Positions 34,627 to 43,791 of a stretch of DNA of 64,000 bases are shown here, in pieces. Numbering within the stretch: position 1 is the first letter of the stretch; the number at the start of each line of letters is the position of its first letter. Origin of the DNA: Mesorhizobium loti R88b. Lineage in GTDB: Bacteria; Pseudomonadota; Alphaproteobacteria; Rhizobiales; Rhizobiaceae. The stretch is taken from the NCBI RefSeq assembly GCF_013170845.1, contig NZ_CP033367.1:5271001-5335000 (forward strand). Direction: 5' to 3'. The notes under the pieces are model-generated. The model saw only the letters and a program-made list of their open reading frames with translations. It had not been told where the DNA came from and did not search any database. Position numbers and translations under genes: made by a program.

Positions 34627-34790
34627 TTTGATTTGTCCTTTCTATATTCACGACTGCGCGATGTCGGTGACCTTGAGTGGCACCGAAAGGCTTCGCGCGG
34701 TTTGCCATGGTGGCAACGGCCCGCCTTGAAGATTTCGGCCAAAATGGGCGGGGCCATGCAGCGAATGGCGGGCTGACGAAGGCTGACGGG

Positions 34791-35558
34791 ATGGAAGCGG
34801 TACTGGCGCGGACCACGGGCCTTTTCCAGGAACGGTCCGCAGAGGGGCGACTCGGCGCCACCTTCGCATCCGTCTGGGTGCACCGGATGCGGGACCAGGA
34901 CGCTCCACCTGTGGTGATAACGTCGGATGCGACGATCGACCTGCAGTGGATCGACGGCCGGTTCCGGGTCGCGGGACCGGACCGGGAGCCGCTGATCGAG
35001 ATATTGCCGCCAGGCGCGACGATTATCGGATTCAGATTCCGGCCAGGGGCGGCCGCCGATTGGCTGGGAGTGCCGGCCAACCGGATCGTCGGAGAACGCC
35101 TTGACTTATGCGAGTTCTGGGGCGCGAGGGCGCGCCATCTGGCAGGCCGCATCCGGGCCACGCCCGATCTCGCTGGGCTGGTGGAACAATTGGAGAAGGC
35201 TGTCGCGGCACAGGCTCAAGATCGCCATGCGCCTGATGCGGCCATGGGCCTTGCCTTTGACGTTATCGACCGGGGTCTGCCAGCCGACAAGCCGCTGGTG
35301 CCTTTCCTCTTGCGCTCCCTGCATATGAGCGAACGAACGCTGCGGCGCCGTTTCGACGAAAGCTTCGGCTACGGCCCGAAGACGCTCGACCGGATCCTGC
35401 GCTTCCATCGCTTCAGGCGCCTGCGGCAGGCATCCGGCGATACCTCGACCGCGGTGTTGGCGATCGAGGCCGGCTATGCGGACCAGGCCCATCTGACGCG
35501 CGAAAGCAGGCGGCTATCCGGCATCACGCCGGCCGCGCTGGCTGCCACCGGAGTGTAG
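34791..35558 (+). CDS. AraC-family transcriptional regulator
   Basis: 255 aa. The N-terminal sensor half resembles the DUF6597 type (QERSAEGRLGATFASVWVHR...EILPPGATIIGFRFRPG). The C-terminal double HTH includes LHMSERTLRRRFDESFGYGPK and TSTAVLAIEAGYADQAHLTRE. ATG 34791 places the sensor domain near the N-terminus; an ATG at 34677 would add 38 atypical residues. It is divergent from the VOC gene. Confidence 0.88.
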   Translation: MEAVLARTTGLFQERSAEGRLGATFASVWVHRMRDQDAPPVVITSDATIDLQWIDGRFRVAGPDREPLIEILPPGATIIGFRFRPGAAADWLGVPANRIVGERLDLCEFWGARARHLAGRIRATPDLAGLVEQLEKAVAAQAQDRHAPDAAMGLAFDVIDRGLPADKPLVPFLLRSLHMSERTLRRRFDESFGYGPKTLDRILRFHRFRRLRQASGDTSTAVLAIEAGYADQAHLTRESRRLSGITPAALAATGV

Positions 35559-35580
35559 CAGCGCCCCGGCCGACAACGGT

Positions 35581-36444
35581 CTAAGCCATGCCCGCCTGCT
35601 CACCGGCCAGCCATTCCAGCGACCAGTGCGCGGGCCTGCCCACGGCGAGCAATTTGTGCAGGGCTGGCAGCAGCGTGCGCAATTCGCCTTCAAGAATGAA
35701 GGGCGGGTTGACCACGATCAGGCCGCTGCCGTCGAGGCTGGGTTCCGAAGAGGCCGGCCTGATCTCGAATTCTATGTCGAGAATTTTCGGAATGCCGGAT
35801 TGCTTCAGCGCTTTCCTGAAGGCGATGATCGCCTTGCGATCCTTGATCGGATACCACAGCGCATAGATACCGCCGGGCCAGCGCTTGTACGCCCTTTCGA
35901 GCCCGTCGACGAGGCGATCGAACTCACCCGGCTCCTCGAAGGGCGGATCGATCAGCACCAGGCCGCGCTTCTCCTTCGGCGGCAGATGCGCTCCGAGCGC
36001 CAGCCAGCCATCGAGCTCCATGACCCTGGTCTGGAAATCGCCGGCGAATTCGGCCTTGAGCTTCGCGACATCTTTCGGGTGCAGCTCGATCGCCGACAAC
36101 CGGTCCTGCTTGCGCAGGAGATGGCGTGCGAGCAGCGGCGAGCCCGGATATTTCTTCACGCCGCCCTCGGGATTGAGCGAGCGCACGGTCTCCAGATAGG
36201 CCGCCAGCAGCGCCCTCGTCTTGGCATCGAACGAGGCATCGATCAGCCGGCCGATGCCGCCATGCCACTCGCCGGTCTTCTGTGCTTCGACCGATGACAG
36301 GTCATAGCGGCCGATGCCGGCGTGGGTATCGACGACGCGAAACGCCTTGTCCTTCTGTTTCAGATAATCGAGCAGCCGCGTCAGCACGACATGCTTGACG
36401 ACATCGGCGAAATTTCCGGCGTGGTATGCGTGGCGATAATTCAC
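35581..36444 (-). CDS. rlmJ: 23S rRNA (adenine2030-N6)-methyltransferase
   Basis: 287 aa. It methylates A2030 of 23S rRNA. It opens with the family signature MNYRHAYHAGNFADVVKH, then VVDTHAGIGRYDL, and has the N6-adenine catalytic motif DPPFE (VLIDPPFEEPGEF). Its start overlaps the stop of the upstream two-TM protein gene by 4 nt. Confidence 0.96.
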   Translation of the reverse strand: MNYRHAYHAGNFADVVKHVVLTRLLDYLKQKDKAFRVVDTHAGIGRYDLSSVEAQKTGEWHGGIGRLIDASFDAKTRALLAAYLETVRSLNPEGGVKKYPGSPLLARHLLRKQDRLSAIELHPKDVAKLKAEFAGDFQTRVMELDGWLALGAHLPPKEKRGLVLIDPPFEEPGEFDRLVDGLERAYKRWPGGIYALWYPIKDRKAIIAFRKALKQSGIPKILDIEFEIRPASSEPSLDGSGLIVVNPPFILEGELRTLLPALHKLLAVGRPAHWSLEWLAGEQAGMA

Positions 36445-37052
36445 TTGGATCCCCTGCCCCAGCGTGGCGGTGGCGGCTGCGAGTTCGGATTTTCCGGCCG
36501 GCCGCCACCGGAGCGCAAGGTCAGCAGGAAGCCGACCAAGCCGATCGCCATCAGCACAAAGCTGACCGGCCGCGCACGCCTGTCTGCCTCACCAGCACCG
36601 GAGCGCAAGATGAGGTCGACCGCACGTATCGGAATGTCCTCGGCGTCGCCTGGACCAACGGTGAAGGTATAGGGGCCGGGATTGATGGTCGCGATGACAC
36701 CGGCCTCATCGCGAAAAATCTTGTCGGGCAGTTGTGGGCTGGCCTGGCGCGGATTGTCCGGGTGGTTGAACTGCAGCGTCGAGGCAAGCGCCGTGCGGCC
36801 GTTGGCGGCAGCGGTCAGCGTCAGTACCGTGCGCTGCTGCGAAACGATGCGCTCGGCCCGCGCCGTCAAATCGACCAGCACTCGCACCGGTGCGTCGCGG
36901 ACGGAGAGCGGCACCGTCACCGGTTTAAAGCGGCCTTGCTCATAGACGCGCCAGGTGCCGATCTCATGGCCGGAGAAATTGGACATCGCCCAGGGATAGA
37001 GGGCACCGACGCCAATGCCGGCGAGCAGGATCAGGAAAAACAAAAAGCGCAT
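36441..37052 (-). CDS. Conserved membrane protein, 203 aa, two transmembrane helices
   Basis: An N-terminal helix (MRFLFFLILLAGIGVGALYP), a beta-rich periplasmic middle (WRVYEQGRFKPVTVPLSVRD...LILRSGAGEADRRARP) and a C-terminal helix (VSFVLMAIGLVGFLLTL) with a Pro-rich tail. It is coupled to rlmJ by a 4-nt overlap. A truncated, diverged second copy lies at 50579-50758. Function unknown. Confidence 0.75.
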   Translation of the reverse strand: MRFLFFLILLAGIGVGALYPWAMSNFSGHEIGTWRVYEQGRFKPVTVPLSVRDAPVRVLVDLTARAERIVSQQRTVLTLTAAANGRTALASTLQFNHPDNPRQASPQLPDKIFRDEAGVIATINPGPYTFTVGPGDAEDIPIRAVDLILRSGAGEADRRARPVSFVLMAIGLVGFLLTLRSGGGRPENPNSQPPPPRWGRGSK

Positions 37053-37098
37053 TCAGACAGTCACCTTGTAATCATATCTTGCCGGACAACTGGCCCGA

Positions 37099-37345
37099 AT
37101 TGGCACCTATGATGCAACTCTCAAGGACATCCAGTCGACCATGGGCGGCGTGCCGAGCTTTGTGAAGCGATTTCCCAAGCCGGTCTGCCCGGTGCCTGAG
37201 CCGAGGTCAAGGCCATCGAACTCAGCGACAAGACGGCGCTGCCGCCAAAGGTCAAGTCGCTGATCTCATTGGCGGTGGCAGAGCAGATTCCGTGCAACCA
37301 TTGCATCTGGTGGACACGCAGGATGCCAAGCGCGCCGGCGCTGCT
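37099..37345 (+). pseudogene. Decayed carboxymuconolactone decarboxylase/AhpD-family gene
   Basis: Three pieces of one protein appear in different frames: TYDATLKDIQSTMGGVPSF, then AEVKAIELSDKTALPP and AVAEQIPCNHCIWW (the family CxxC), then DTQDAKRAGAA. A TGA stands where the family has Trp just before AEVKA, and at least two frameshifts separate the parts. Homology fades after about 37345. It is non-functional. Confidence 0.75.
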
Positions 37346-37586
37346 ATTTTGTCGTTGCCCGCCAGGGGACGGCCTGAGATGAAGGCCGTTCCCTGGCCCA
37401 GACATTTTACAACCAGTTGCGCTGGCGTGTCGTTCGGCTCACATAGGCGATCGCGCAATGGACGGCGCGCTCTACCTATGCGCTCAATGCCATTGCCGAA
37501 ATGACCGATGTTACGGCTTGGAATGAACACGTGCGGCTTTCCTTCAAAAATGACCTGATCCGCGTGTGCGAAGGAGAGAGGCCTCT

Positions 37587-37794
37587 ATGCGCGGCGCCTG
37601 TGAGCAGTGCAACGGAACAGGACTCAAATTTAAACTCGCTCTCACCAAGCGGGTTTCCGTTCTAATTTTGGTTATTGGGCTTTCTTTCCGCTATAACCGG
37701 TTGCGATGCGGAGTTTTTTCATAAACGCCCTGATGTTTACGTTTGCACCCCGAGTGGCTTTGGCCAACAAGCCCATTGCGCTCAGAAGGTTTGA
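37587..37794 (+). pseudogene. Frameshifted third member of the PSGFGQ lipoprotein family
   Basis: One frame from ATG 37587 gives a signal-like stretch (LTKRVSVLILVIGLS). The +1 frame then gives the lipobox SAITGCD and the end VCTPSGFGQQAHC, matching the tails of the lipoproteins at 40426 and 42236. The switch lies near 37678-37693. AAGGAGAG stands upstream of the ATG. It is most simply a one-base indel in a small lipoprotein gene. Confidence 0.6.
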
Positions 37795-38029
37795 CACCCG
37801 TTGGGTTTGCCCAATCTGTCTTTCATTTAGATATACTGCTTGAGACACGGCGGAGATAAGCACTGAGTGGCGACCTCGGCCTTCCTTGGTTGTCGGGCGC
37901 TGATATTGCGCTCAAACACGTCGCCATACCGGACCGCGTCTTTCATCTCTTTGTCCAACCTGTTGATTTAAAATAATTATCTTTCCGGGGAATTCACGAA
38001 CCACGTTGCCGGCACGAACCCGTCAACGG

Positions 38030-38101
38030 TTAACCATTCGCAAATTGTTGTAGTTAACGAGATGCTAATTTAGTTGACTATGATTTCCACAGGTATATTT
38101 T
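38030..38101 (+). promoter_or_regulatory. CtrA-like promoter A of the epimerase-galE operon
   Basis: TTAACCAT at 38030-38037. TTAA-N7-CTAA at 38054-38068. TTGACT at 38074-38079 as -35, with TATTTT at 38096-38101 as -10 after 16 nt. The stretch GTTAAC-N7-TAATTTAGTTGACT is repeated upstream of the glycosyltransferase operon (promoter B). Confidence 0.55.
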
Positions 38102-38358
38102 CAATGCGTTGGGATGTGCAATTTGGGCGAGCAATCGACGATGATGGCACCGAGCGCGTGATCGCGATTTTGGGGCGTAGAGACTGGTGAACAGCGGCAC
38201 ATGAATCGTGTGGCACCGGCCCGGCGAACCCAGAGAACAATTAACGCACATCAATGCTGGCGAATCCGCGGATGCGGAGGGTTTGTCGCGTTCTGAAGGC
38301 GTGGCCGGGCTGTTTGTCCCGGCCCGGCGGTAGCGTGCGCGTTGCGTAAGGGGAAAGC

Positions 38359-39396
38359 ATGAGCAAGGTTGTCAAGGTTCTGAAACTGGGATCCGGAATC
38401 GGTCAAAGGGAGCCCCACCAAAAACGGCGGCGCGCTCTGGTTGCCGGAGGCGCGGGCTTCCTGGGGTCGCATCTGTGCGAACGCCTGTTGCGGGATGGGT
38501 ATGACGTCGTCGCGCTGGACAATTTCCACACCGGAAAAAAATACAATTTCAATGCCCTTCTGCGCAATCCCAGGTTCACCTGCATCGAGCACGACATCGT
38601 CGATCCGCTGCCTGTGGGCCTTGAGTGCGACGAGATCTATAATCTTGCCTGCCCTGCCTCTCCGCCGCACTATCAGGCCGACCCGATCCATACGTTCAAG
38701 ACAAACGTTCTCGGTTCGCTGAACCTTCTGGAACTGGCGCGCAGAAGCAACGCCAAGATATTCCAGGCCTCGACTTCGGAAGTCTACGGCGACCCGTTCG
38801 TGCACCCACAACCCGAGAGCTATTTCGGCAACGTCAACACGCATGGACCGCGGTCCTGCTACGATGAAGGCAAGCGTTCGGCCGAAACCCTGTTCTTCGA
38901 TTATTCGAGGACATACGGCCTCGACATCCGCGTCGCCCGCATCTTCAACACCTACGGCCGCCGCATGCAGCCCGATGACGGGCGCGTGGTCTCGAACTTC
39001 ATTGTCCAGGCATTGCGCGGCGAAGACCTGACAGTCTATGGCAGCGGCCTGCAGACCCGCTCCTTCTGTTATGCCGATGACCTGATCGAGGGCTTCATGC
39101 GGCTGATGAATGCGCCGCATGCGCCCGCCCATCCGGTCAATCTCGGTAACCCCGGCGAATTCACCATCATGGAACTCGCGACGCTGGTTGTCGGCTACAC
39201 CAACTCCAGATCGAAGATCGTGCATCGGCCACTGCCGGTCGACGACCCCAGGCAGCGCAAACCGGATATTTCCTTCGCCAGGGACAATCTCGGTTGGGAG
39301 CCGAGGATCAACCTGGCCCAGGGGCTCGCGCACACCGTCGACTACTTCGACACCCTGCTCTACGGCAGCCGCATCACGGGGGCAGCAGCTTCATGA
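38359..39396 (+). CDS. UDP-glucuronate decarboxylase (UDP-xylose synthase)-type epimerase
   Basis: 345-aa extended SDR. The NAD motif is [15 protein letters not shown]. Family signatures of UXS proteins are [25 protein letters not shown], the catalytic [27 protein letters not shown] and [13 protein letters not shown]. It would turn UDP-glucuronate into UDP-xylose for a surface polysaccharide. It overlaps galE by 4 nt. The UXS assignment is strong by motif, though a 4,6-dehydratase-like variant cannot be excluded. Confidence 0.88.
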   Translation: MSKVVKVLKLGSGIGQREPHQKRRRALVAGGAGFLGSHLCERLLRDGYDVVALDNFHTGKKYNFNALLRNPRFTCIEHDIVDPLPVGLECDEIYNLACPASPPHYQADPIHTFKTNVLGSLNLLELARRSNAKIFQASTSEVYGDPFVHPQPESYFGNVNTHGPRSCYDEGKRSAETLFFDYSRTYGLDIRVARIFNTYGRRMQPDDGRVVSNFIVQALRGEDLTVYGSGLQTRSFCYADDLIEGFMRLMNAPHAPAHPVNLGNPGEFTIMELATLVVGYTNSRSKIVHRPLPVDDPRQRKPDISFARDNLGWEPRINLAQGLAHTVDYFDTLLYGSRITGAAAS

Positions 39397-40424
39397 GCCG
39401 ACCGGCGATCCTGGTCACAGGTGGAGCGGGCTTCATCGGCAGTCACACCTGCAAGCTGCTGGCCGCCGCCGGCTATCTGCCCGTGGCTTTCGACAATCTG
39501 TGCCGAGGCAACCGAAAATCCGTCGCCTGGGGTCCGCTTGTCGTCGGCGATATCCGCGATCCGGATGCGCTGCGGGCGACGATCGACACATACCGGCCGA
39601 CATCGATCATCCACTTCGCGGCGCTGGCCTATGTCGGGGAATCCGTTCACGGGCCGGCCGACTATTATTCGACCAATGTGACCGGCACCATCGCCGTGCT
39701 CGACGCGGCACGCGCGCACGCCATTGAAAACATCATCTTCTCCAGCAGCTGCGCGACCTACGGCGTGCCGGAAGCGTTGCCCGTTCGCGAGACCTCCTCG
39801 CAAAATCCGATCAGCCCTTACGGGCGCACCAAGCTGATGGGCGAACAGATCATTGGCGACTATGCGTCGGCATATGGGATGAAATTTGCGATCCTGCGCT
39901 ATTTCAACGCCTGCGGTGCCGATCCCGACGGCGAGCTCGGCGAGTGGCATTCACCGGAAACGCATCTGGTTCCCAGGGTGCTGATGGCGACGTCTGGCAT
40001 CATCGACGAAATCGAGGTCTTCGGCACGGACTATGACACGCCGGACGGCACCTGCGTGCGCGACTATATCCACGTCGCCGATCTGGCCCGCGCCCACCTG
40101 AAAGCGGTCCAGCACCTCGAGGGCGGCGGACAAAGCCTGGCGGTCAACCTTGGCACCGGGCGAGGCGTATCCATCAAGGAGATCATACAAGCGGTCAGTC
40201 GGATAACCTCGAGACCGGTTCCGGTTGTGTTCAGGGCCAGGCGCCCGGGAGATCCGGCCGAGCTCTATGCCGATCCGGGCAAGGCGCGCGCACATCTTGG
40301 CTTTGTGCCGCAGCTTTCCGACATCGACACGATCGTCAGGACGGCGGCGCCATTTTTCGGGCTACAAGCAAAATCGGTGAAACTGCCGCCAAGCGAGGCG
40401 GCTGCATCCGTTGCCGCCCGATAG
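39393..40424 (+). CDS. galE: UDP-glucose 4-epimerase
   Basis: 343 aa. It interconverts UDP-glucose and UDP-galactose. Motifs: [39 protein letters not shown], the catalytic [28 protein letters not shown] and [15 protein letters not shown] 39393 overlaps the upstream stop by 4 nt. With the UXS-type enzyme it supplies sugar nucleotides for polysaccharide. Confidence 0.95.
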   Translation: MSRPAILVTGGAGFIGSHTCKLLAAAGYLPVAFDNLCRGNRKSVAWGPLVVGDIRDPDALRATIDTYRPTSIIHFAALAYVGESVHGPADYYSTNVTGTIAVLDAARAHAIENIIFSSSCATYGVPEALPVRETSSQNPISPYGRTKLMGEQIIGDYASAYGMKFAILRYFNACGADPDGELGEWHSPETHLVPRVLMATSGIIDEIEVFGTDYDTPDGTCVRDYIHVADLARAHLKAVQHLEGGGQSLAVNLGTGRGVSIKEIIQAVSRITSRPVPVVFRARRPGDPAELYADPGKARAHLGFVPQLSDIDTIVRTAAPFFGLQAKSVKLPPSEAAASVAAR

Positions 40425-40425
40425 A

Positions 40426-40839
40426 TCAGAGATAGCGAGGGTGGCAGCTTGCGCGTTGGCCAAATCCGCTGGGGCTGCAGATGTAGGGCGAGGCGCCTGG
40501 GAATGCACCATCATCGCCAGGATTGAAAGCGACCTTCATAGGCAGCGTGCGGACTTTGATCAGCTGTGGTGATGCAAAAGCGTAAGCACTTTCAGTCGTC
40601 CGTACCGCGCTCGTCATCAGAATCTCAGGCTCGATTCTAAGCGAATGAACAGTGGACATGGCGTAGACCGGCTGGGCCAAGGGTTTGCTGCGCATCGGGT
40701 GGACCACAGGCTTGATGAAGACCACATCGGTTCTGGTCGCATCCAGCCCCTGGCAACCCGAAATCATCGCCACAGCCGCAACAATAATCAGATTATACTT
40801 GCCCGGACGAAATGCGCCCATCGCGAAATTGACCGTCAT
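40426..40839 (-). CDS. Small lipoprotein with C-terminal PSGFGQ motif (paralogue 1)
   Basis: 137 aa. The signal sequence ends at lipobox MISGCQ. The middle contains TSAVRTTESAYAF and the end reads GASPYICSPSGFGQRASCH. It shares GCQ-MDAT-like, TTE-AYA and PSGFGQRA-C blocks with the gene at 42236. The ribosome site TAGGAGGGGATAG is nearly the same as in that paralogue. An AT-rich element 105 nt upstream of the ATG is also shared. Probably anchored in the outer membrane; function unknown. Confidence 0.75.
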   Translation of the reverse strand: MTVNFAMGAFRPGKYNLIIVAAVAMISGCQGLDATRTDVVFIKPVVHPMRSKPLAQPVYAMSTVHSLRIEPEILMTSAVRTTESAYAFASPQLIKVRTLPMKVAFNPGDDGAFPGASPYICSPSGFGQRASCHPRYL

Positions 40840-40943
40840 CTATCCCCTCCTATCGAGCCAAGGGCGAGTTTCGAGTTGCGACATGCTATGCTCTCGTCGT
40901 TTTCACGCCCATGAGCAACCACTCGCGCCAACATCACACAGAT

Positions 40944-40967
40944 ATATTAGATGATTCTTATTTAAAT
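40944..40967 (-). promoter_or_regulatory. Conserved upstream element of lipoprotein paralogue 1
   Basis: 24 nt, ATATTAG-N2-GAT-N-CTTATT-N-AAAT on the plus strand, matching 42755-42778 at 20 of 24 positions and placed 105 nt before the start codon. Confidence 0.55.
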
Positions 40968-41248
40968 GGATCGTGCGACGGACCCAGCGTCTCGCCGTTC
41001 TGTAGAATTGAACGCAATCGATCGGAAATCGGCGCGGCGGCAACTCCGGCCGGACTGCTCTGAAGAGCCCCGATAAGCGATTCGCAAGTTCCTCGAGAGG
41101 CGCCGGCAAAGCAGCCGGTTGTCAAAACAGGGACGGATTTGAGGTCTGTTCCACCGCCGCGATGGGTCCCGAGCGGATCGCGCAATCGCTGACTGGTCAA
41201 CGCTCATGCAAGCCGGCCACGAGCTACCGCCGGCTCAGTGTGGCTGAC
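40968..41248. other. Intergenic stretch, no gene seen
   Basis: Lies between the conserved element and the end of the DUF995 gene. Short frames here lack ribosome sites and family motifs. Confidence 0.35.
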
Positions 41249-41848
41249 CTAATTCTTGGAATCGATCAGCTTGCGGGTCTCTTCGAATTGCGCGGCCTTG
41301 GTGTCGCCCGCTACGAATTTCCGGTATTCGTCAGAAGGATCTTCTGGAGTACGTTTGAAACTGTACCATTCCCCATCCGGATCCTTGCGCTGCTCAATGG
41401 TCCCGCCCTTGGTGCGGTGGCTGTAGCAGGTGCGCTGCAGCTTGCCCTTGTAGCTCTTGGACCGCCAGGCGACTTCCATGCACATCTTGCCGTCTTTGGT
41501 CACCAGCCACCTGCCCTCGGCGACAGAGGCTGAATCCTGCCCCGACGTCCACGCCCGCAGCGGTCGGCCGGTCTGCCCGAAATAGGCGGCTCCATCTTTC
41601 CAAAGCCATGTGCGGTCGGCGTAGAGAAGCTGCAACTCAAAAGCCGTCGGCACGGTGGCGGCGGCTTCCGCGGGCTTGGTCTTCTTTTCGTCGGCCGCGT
41701 GAGCGGCTCCGGCAAGGGCCAACTGGCCGCAAACGACCAGCAGAGACACAAACCGGACGCGCCTGGAAGACTGGCCGCGTTCCACCTCTCCATCTGCGCG
41801 AGCCCAGGGCAATCCGGTCAAAACTGTCGGCACAATCAGCGGTCGCAT
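41249..41848 (-). CDS. DUF995-like exported protein (paralogue 1)
   Basis: About 199 aa. A late, twin-arginine-like signal (SSRRVRFVSLLVVCGQLALAG...AHAADE) precedes a DUF995-type domain: LLYADRTWLWKDGAAYFGQ, AWTSGQDSASVAEGRW, MEVAWRSKSYKG and DPDGEWYSFKRTPEDPSDEY. It matches the exported protein at 49944-50462. DUF995 proteins are common near rhizobial exopolysaccharide genes. The start is uncertain: the frame is open to 41929 and no strong ribosome site was found. Confidence 0.7.
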   Translation of the reverse strand: MRPLIVPTVLTGLPWARADGEVERGQSSRRVRFVSLLVVCGQLALAGAAHAADEKKTKPAEAAATVPTAFELQLLYADRTWLWKDGAAYFGQTGRPLRAWTSGQDSASVAEGRWLVTKDGKMCMEVAWRSKSYKGKLQRTCYSHRTKGGTIEQRKDPDGEWYSFKRTPEDPSDEYRKFVAGDTKAAQFEETRKLIDSKN

Positions 41849-42235
41849 GTCGATTTTCGCATCCCCGATCCAGCGCAGCGCCGACACGATCGTGGCGGAG
41901 GACGCACCACCACGGAGCGTTCCCCCCATCGACGCAGCACCGGGTTACCGGCGTGCGGTCGGCAGCTTGGCTTACGAGCATTAACTGCCGGGCAAGGACC
42001 GATGTCAAACCTTTTGCGCCGTAGCGAGGTGCTTCAGGCCGTGGGCCGACAAACCGGTTAAACACGCGCCGACGTGAGGCTTCGACATCAAGCAACGACG
42101 GCCGATCGAAGACGGTTCGAAGGCATTTGTCGATAGGTATGGGCGCGCATGGAAAATCCGGGCGCGAGGGGTGGCTGGCGCGGCCCGCGCCGCCTCACCT
42201 CTCGTACCCGGATTCTAGTCCCCGCCGAACTCCTG
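41849..42235. other. Intergenic stretch, no additional gene supported
   Basis: Contains the likely promoter of the DUF995 gene. Frames on the plus strand across 42150-42720 are shadows of the lipoprotein gene. Confidence 0.35.
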
Positions 42236-42649
42236 TTAGCGCGCCCGGCAAGCCGCGCGCTGGCCAAATCCGCTCGGACCGCAGATCCAGGGCGAATGGC
42301 CGAGGAATGGGCCGCCATCGCCCAGCTTGTAAGAAACCTTGATCGGCGCCGGCGCCGCGATCCTGGTCCGCTGCGGCCGCACGAAGGCAGCGTAGGCCGT
42401 TTCGGTTGTCCGTGTCACGCTGGTCGTCTGCATGAGGCGCTTGCGGTTGAATATATGGTTCCGCTTCTTGCCGACGTAGTGGATCTTCTTGCCGGGCGCA
42501 TGCACCGCCAGCTTGGCGGCGAGCGAGCCGGTCGTGGTCGCGTCCATGCTCTGGCAACCGGAAACCATCGACATCAATGCAACGACGGCTATAGACCAGG
42601 CATTGTTTCTGCCTTTGACGGCCAAACCGCTCATGAACTTGTTCATCAT
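42236..42649 (-). CDS. Small lipoprotein with C-terminal PSGFGQ motif (paralogue 2)
   Basis: 137 aa, the same length as its paralogue at 40426. Signal then lipobox MVSGCQSMDATTTG, a Lys/Arg/His-rich middle (KKIHYVGKKRNHIFNRKR), VTRTTETAYAAF, and the tail SPWICGPSGFGQRAACRAR. AGGGGATAG precedes the ATG, as in the paralogue. Function unknown; the basic middle could bind an acidic polysaccharide. Confidence 0.75.
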   Translation of the reverse strand: MMNKFMSGLAVKGRNNAWSIAVVALMSMVSGCQSMDATTTGSLAAKLAVHAPGKKIHYVGKKRNHIFNRKRLMQTTSVTRTTETAYAAFVRPQRTRIAAPAPIKVSYKLGDGGPFLGHSPWICGPSGFGQRAACRAR

Positions 42650-42962
42650 CTATCCCCTGTCGATAAATGCACATCGATTGGACGCGGAGATATTTTTTCT
42701 TTGGTGGTCTTCCGCGCCGTGTGAACGGTCAACCGCCATTCACATCATGGCCGAATATTAGGGGATACTTATTAAAATTCGCGCAAACGGCGTGGTGAAC
42801 ACTGTATGTCGCACTTGCATCGGATTTTATCGAAGCGCAGACAGTGTCTGATGTGCCGGAGTGGATGATCGAGCCGCAGGATAGCCGCCGGCCGATTTGA
42901 GCATCACGGCGAATTTCGCAAGTCACATGCCGGCAAGCGGCGCGGGCGAAAGACTGCCGCGA
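42650..42962. other. Intergenic region of 313 nt with the second conserved element
   Basis: It holds the element at 42755-42778 and otherwise nothing recognised. It also lies downstream of the CDP-alcohol transferase gene, without a clear terminator hairpin. Confidence 0.4.
42755..42778 (-). promoter_or_regulatory. Conserved upstream element of lipoprotein paralogue 2
   Basis: Same 24-nt AT-rich pattern as at 40944-40967, placed 106 nt before the start codon. The equal distance supports a functional promoter element. Confidence 0.55.
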
Positions 42963-43787
42963 TCACGCATTGGTCTTTCTTTCATCCTCGATACGCGCCC
43001 GTCGCGAATATGCGAGCGCGCTTAGAGGCAGGAAAACAAGATATGCGAGCGCCGAGGCCGTCAGCGTGTACCATGCATAGTTGAACAGCGGCATTGCGTA
43101 ACCCAGCAGCCCGGACATCACCATGATCGCGATAAAAAACGGGATACGGCCACCTATGGCTTTCCCGGAGAAAACAGGCATCCTGCTGACAAGCAGGTAC
43201 GCCACCATGATCGTGTAGCCGCTGCCGAGCACGGCAAATGTTCGATCCGGTTGCAGGCCACCGAGCACCAGGTACATCGGCAGAAGCACGAGCAGAGCGC
43301 CTGCCGGCGCGGGGACGCCAACAAAGTATTCGGCTTGCCAATTTCCCCTTTCGTGTCCTGTCCCCGCAAGGACGTTGAACCGCGCCAGGCGCAACCCGCA
43401 GGCGATGGCGAAGAGAACGGCGGCAATCCAGCCAAGCGGGCCAGCCTCATGAAGCAGGAAGGCGTGAAGCACGAGCGCGGGAGCAACGCCGAAGTTCACG
43501 ATGTCAGCCAGCGAATCCATCTCAGCGCCAAAACGCGAGGTCGCATGAAGCGCGCGGGCGAGCCGGCCGTCGATCCCATCCAGCAGACAGGCGACCAGTA
43601 TCAGACTTACGGCGGCCTCGAAATGACTTTCGAAGGCAAGCCGGATTGCTGAAAGACCGGCGCAGATTGCCAGCACGGTGATCAGACTGGGCAACACCAT
43701 CCGTGGCGGCACCTCACGCATGCGAGGGCCGCCACTGCGGTGCGGTTCGAAATGCGGAAACGATGCGACCCGTTTCAAGATGCCCAT
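42963..43787 (-). CDS. CDP-alcohol phosphatidyltransferase, PssA-like
   Basis: 274 aa with about seven membrane helices. The CDP-alcohol motif is complete: DGIDGRLARAL, then G in SRFGAEM, then DSLADIVNFG, the form typical of phosphatidylserine synthase type II. ATG 43787 leaves a 4-nt gap to the upstream LtaS-like gene. It may be a housekeeping phosphatidylserine synthase, but its place in a polysaccharide operon suggests it supplies a phospholipid whose head group is transferred by the neighbour. That link is inference. Confidence 0.82.
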   Translation of the reverse strand: MGILKRVASFPHFEPHRSGGPRMREVPPRMVLPSLITVLAICAGLSAIRLAFESHFEAAVSLILVACLLDGIDGRLARALHATSRFGAEMDSLADIVNFGVAPALVLHAFLLHEAGPLGWIAAVLFAIACGLRLARFNVLAGTGHERGNWQAEYFVGVPAPAGALLVLLPMYLVLGGLQPDRTFAVLGSGYTIMVAYLLVSRMPVFSGKAIGGRIPFFIAIMVMSGLLGYAMPLFNYAWYTLTASALAYLVFLPLSALAYSRRARIEDERKTNA

Positions 43788-43791
43788 GGCG

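Larger units (their letters stand above)
37053..38358. other. 1.3-kb gap between the two-TM gene and the epimerase gene
   Basis: It contains the two pseudogenes above and, from about 37950, an AT-rich regulatory stretch with CtrA-like boxes. The last 250 nt before ATG 38359 look like a long untranslated leader with a weak GCCGGG...CCCGGC hairpin near 38308-38328. Confidence 0.5.

Noticed and set aside
37672..37863. 63-codon minus-strand frame
   Set aside because: It lies almost wholly opposite the conserved PSGFGQ coding segment on the plus strand and has no recognisable ribosome site or family.
37964..37982. Possible third copy of the lipoprotein upstream element
   Set aside because: Only a short AATAA-TATC core matches and it needs a one-base gap; the stretch is AT-rich, so chance is likely.
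38104..38190. 28-codon frame starting MRWDVQFGRAIDDDG near promoter A
   Set aside because: Its ATG would fall at or before the predicted transcription start and there is no close ribosome site. It could be a gene fragment, but support is too thin.
42149..42724. 191-codon plus-strand frame over the second lipoprotein
   Set aside because: Shadow of the minus-strand lipoprotein gene, which has lipobox, ribosome site and a paralogue.
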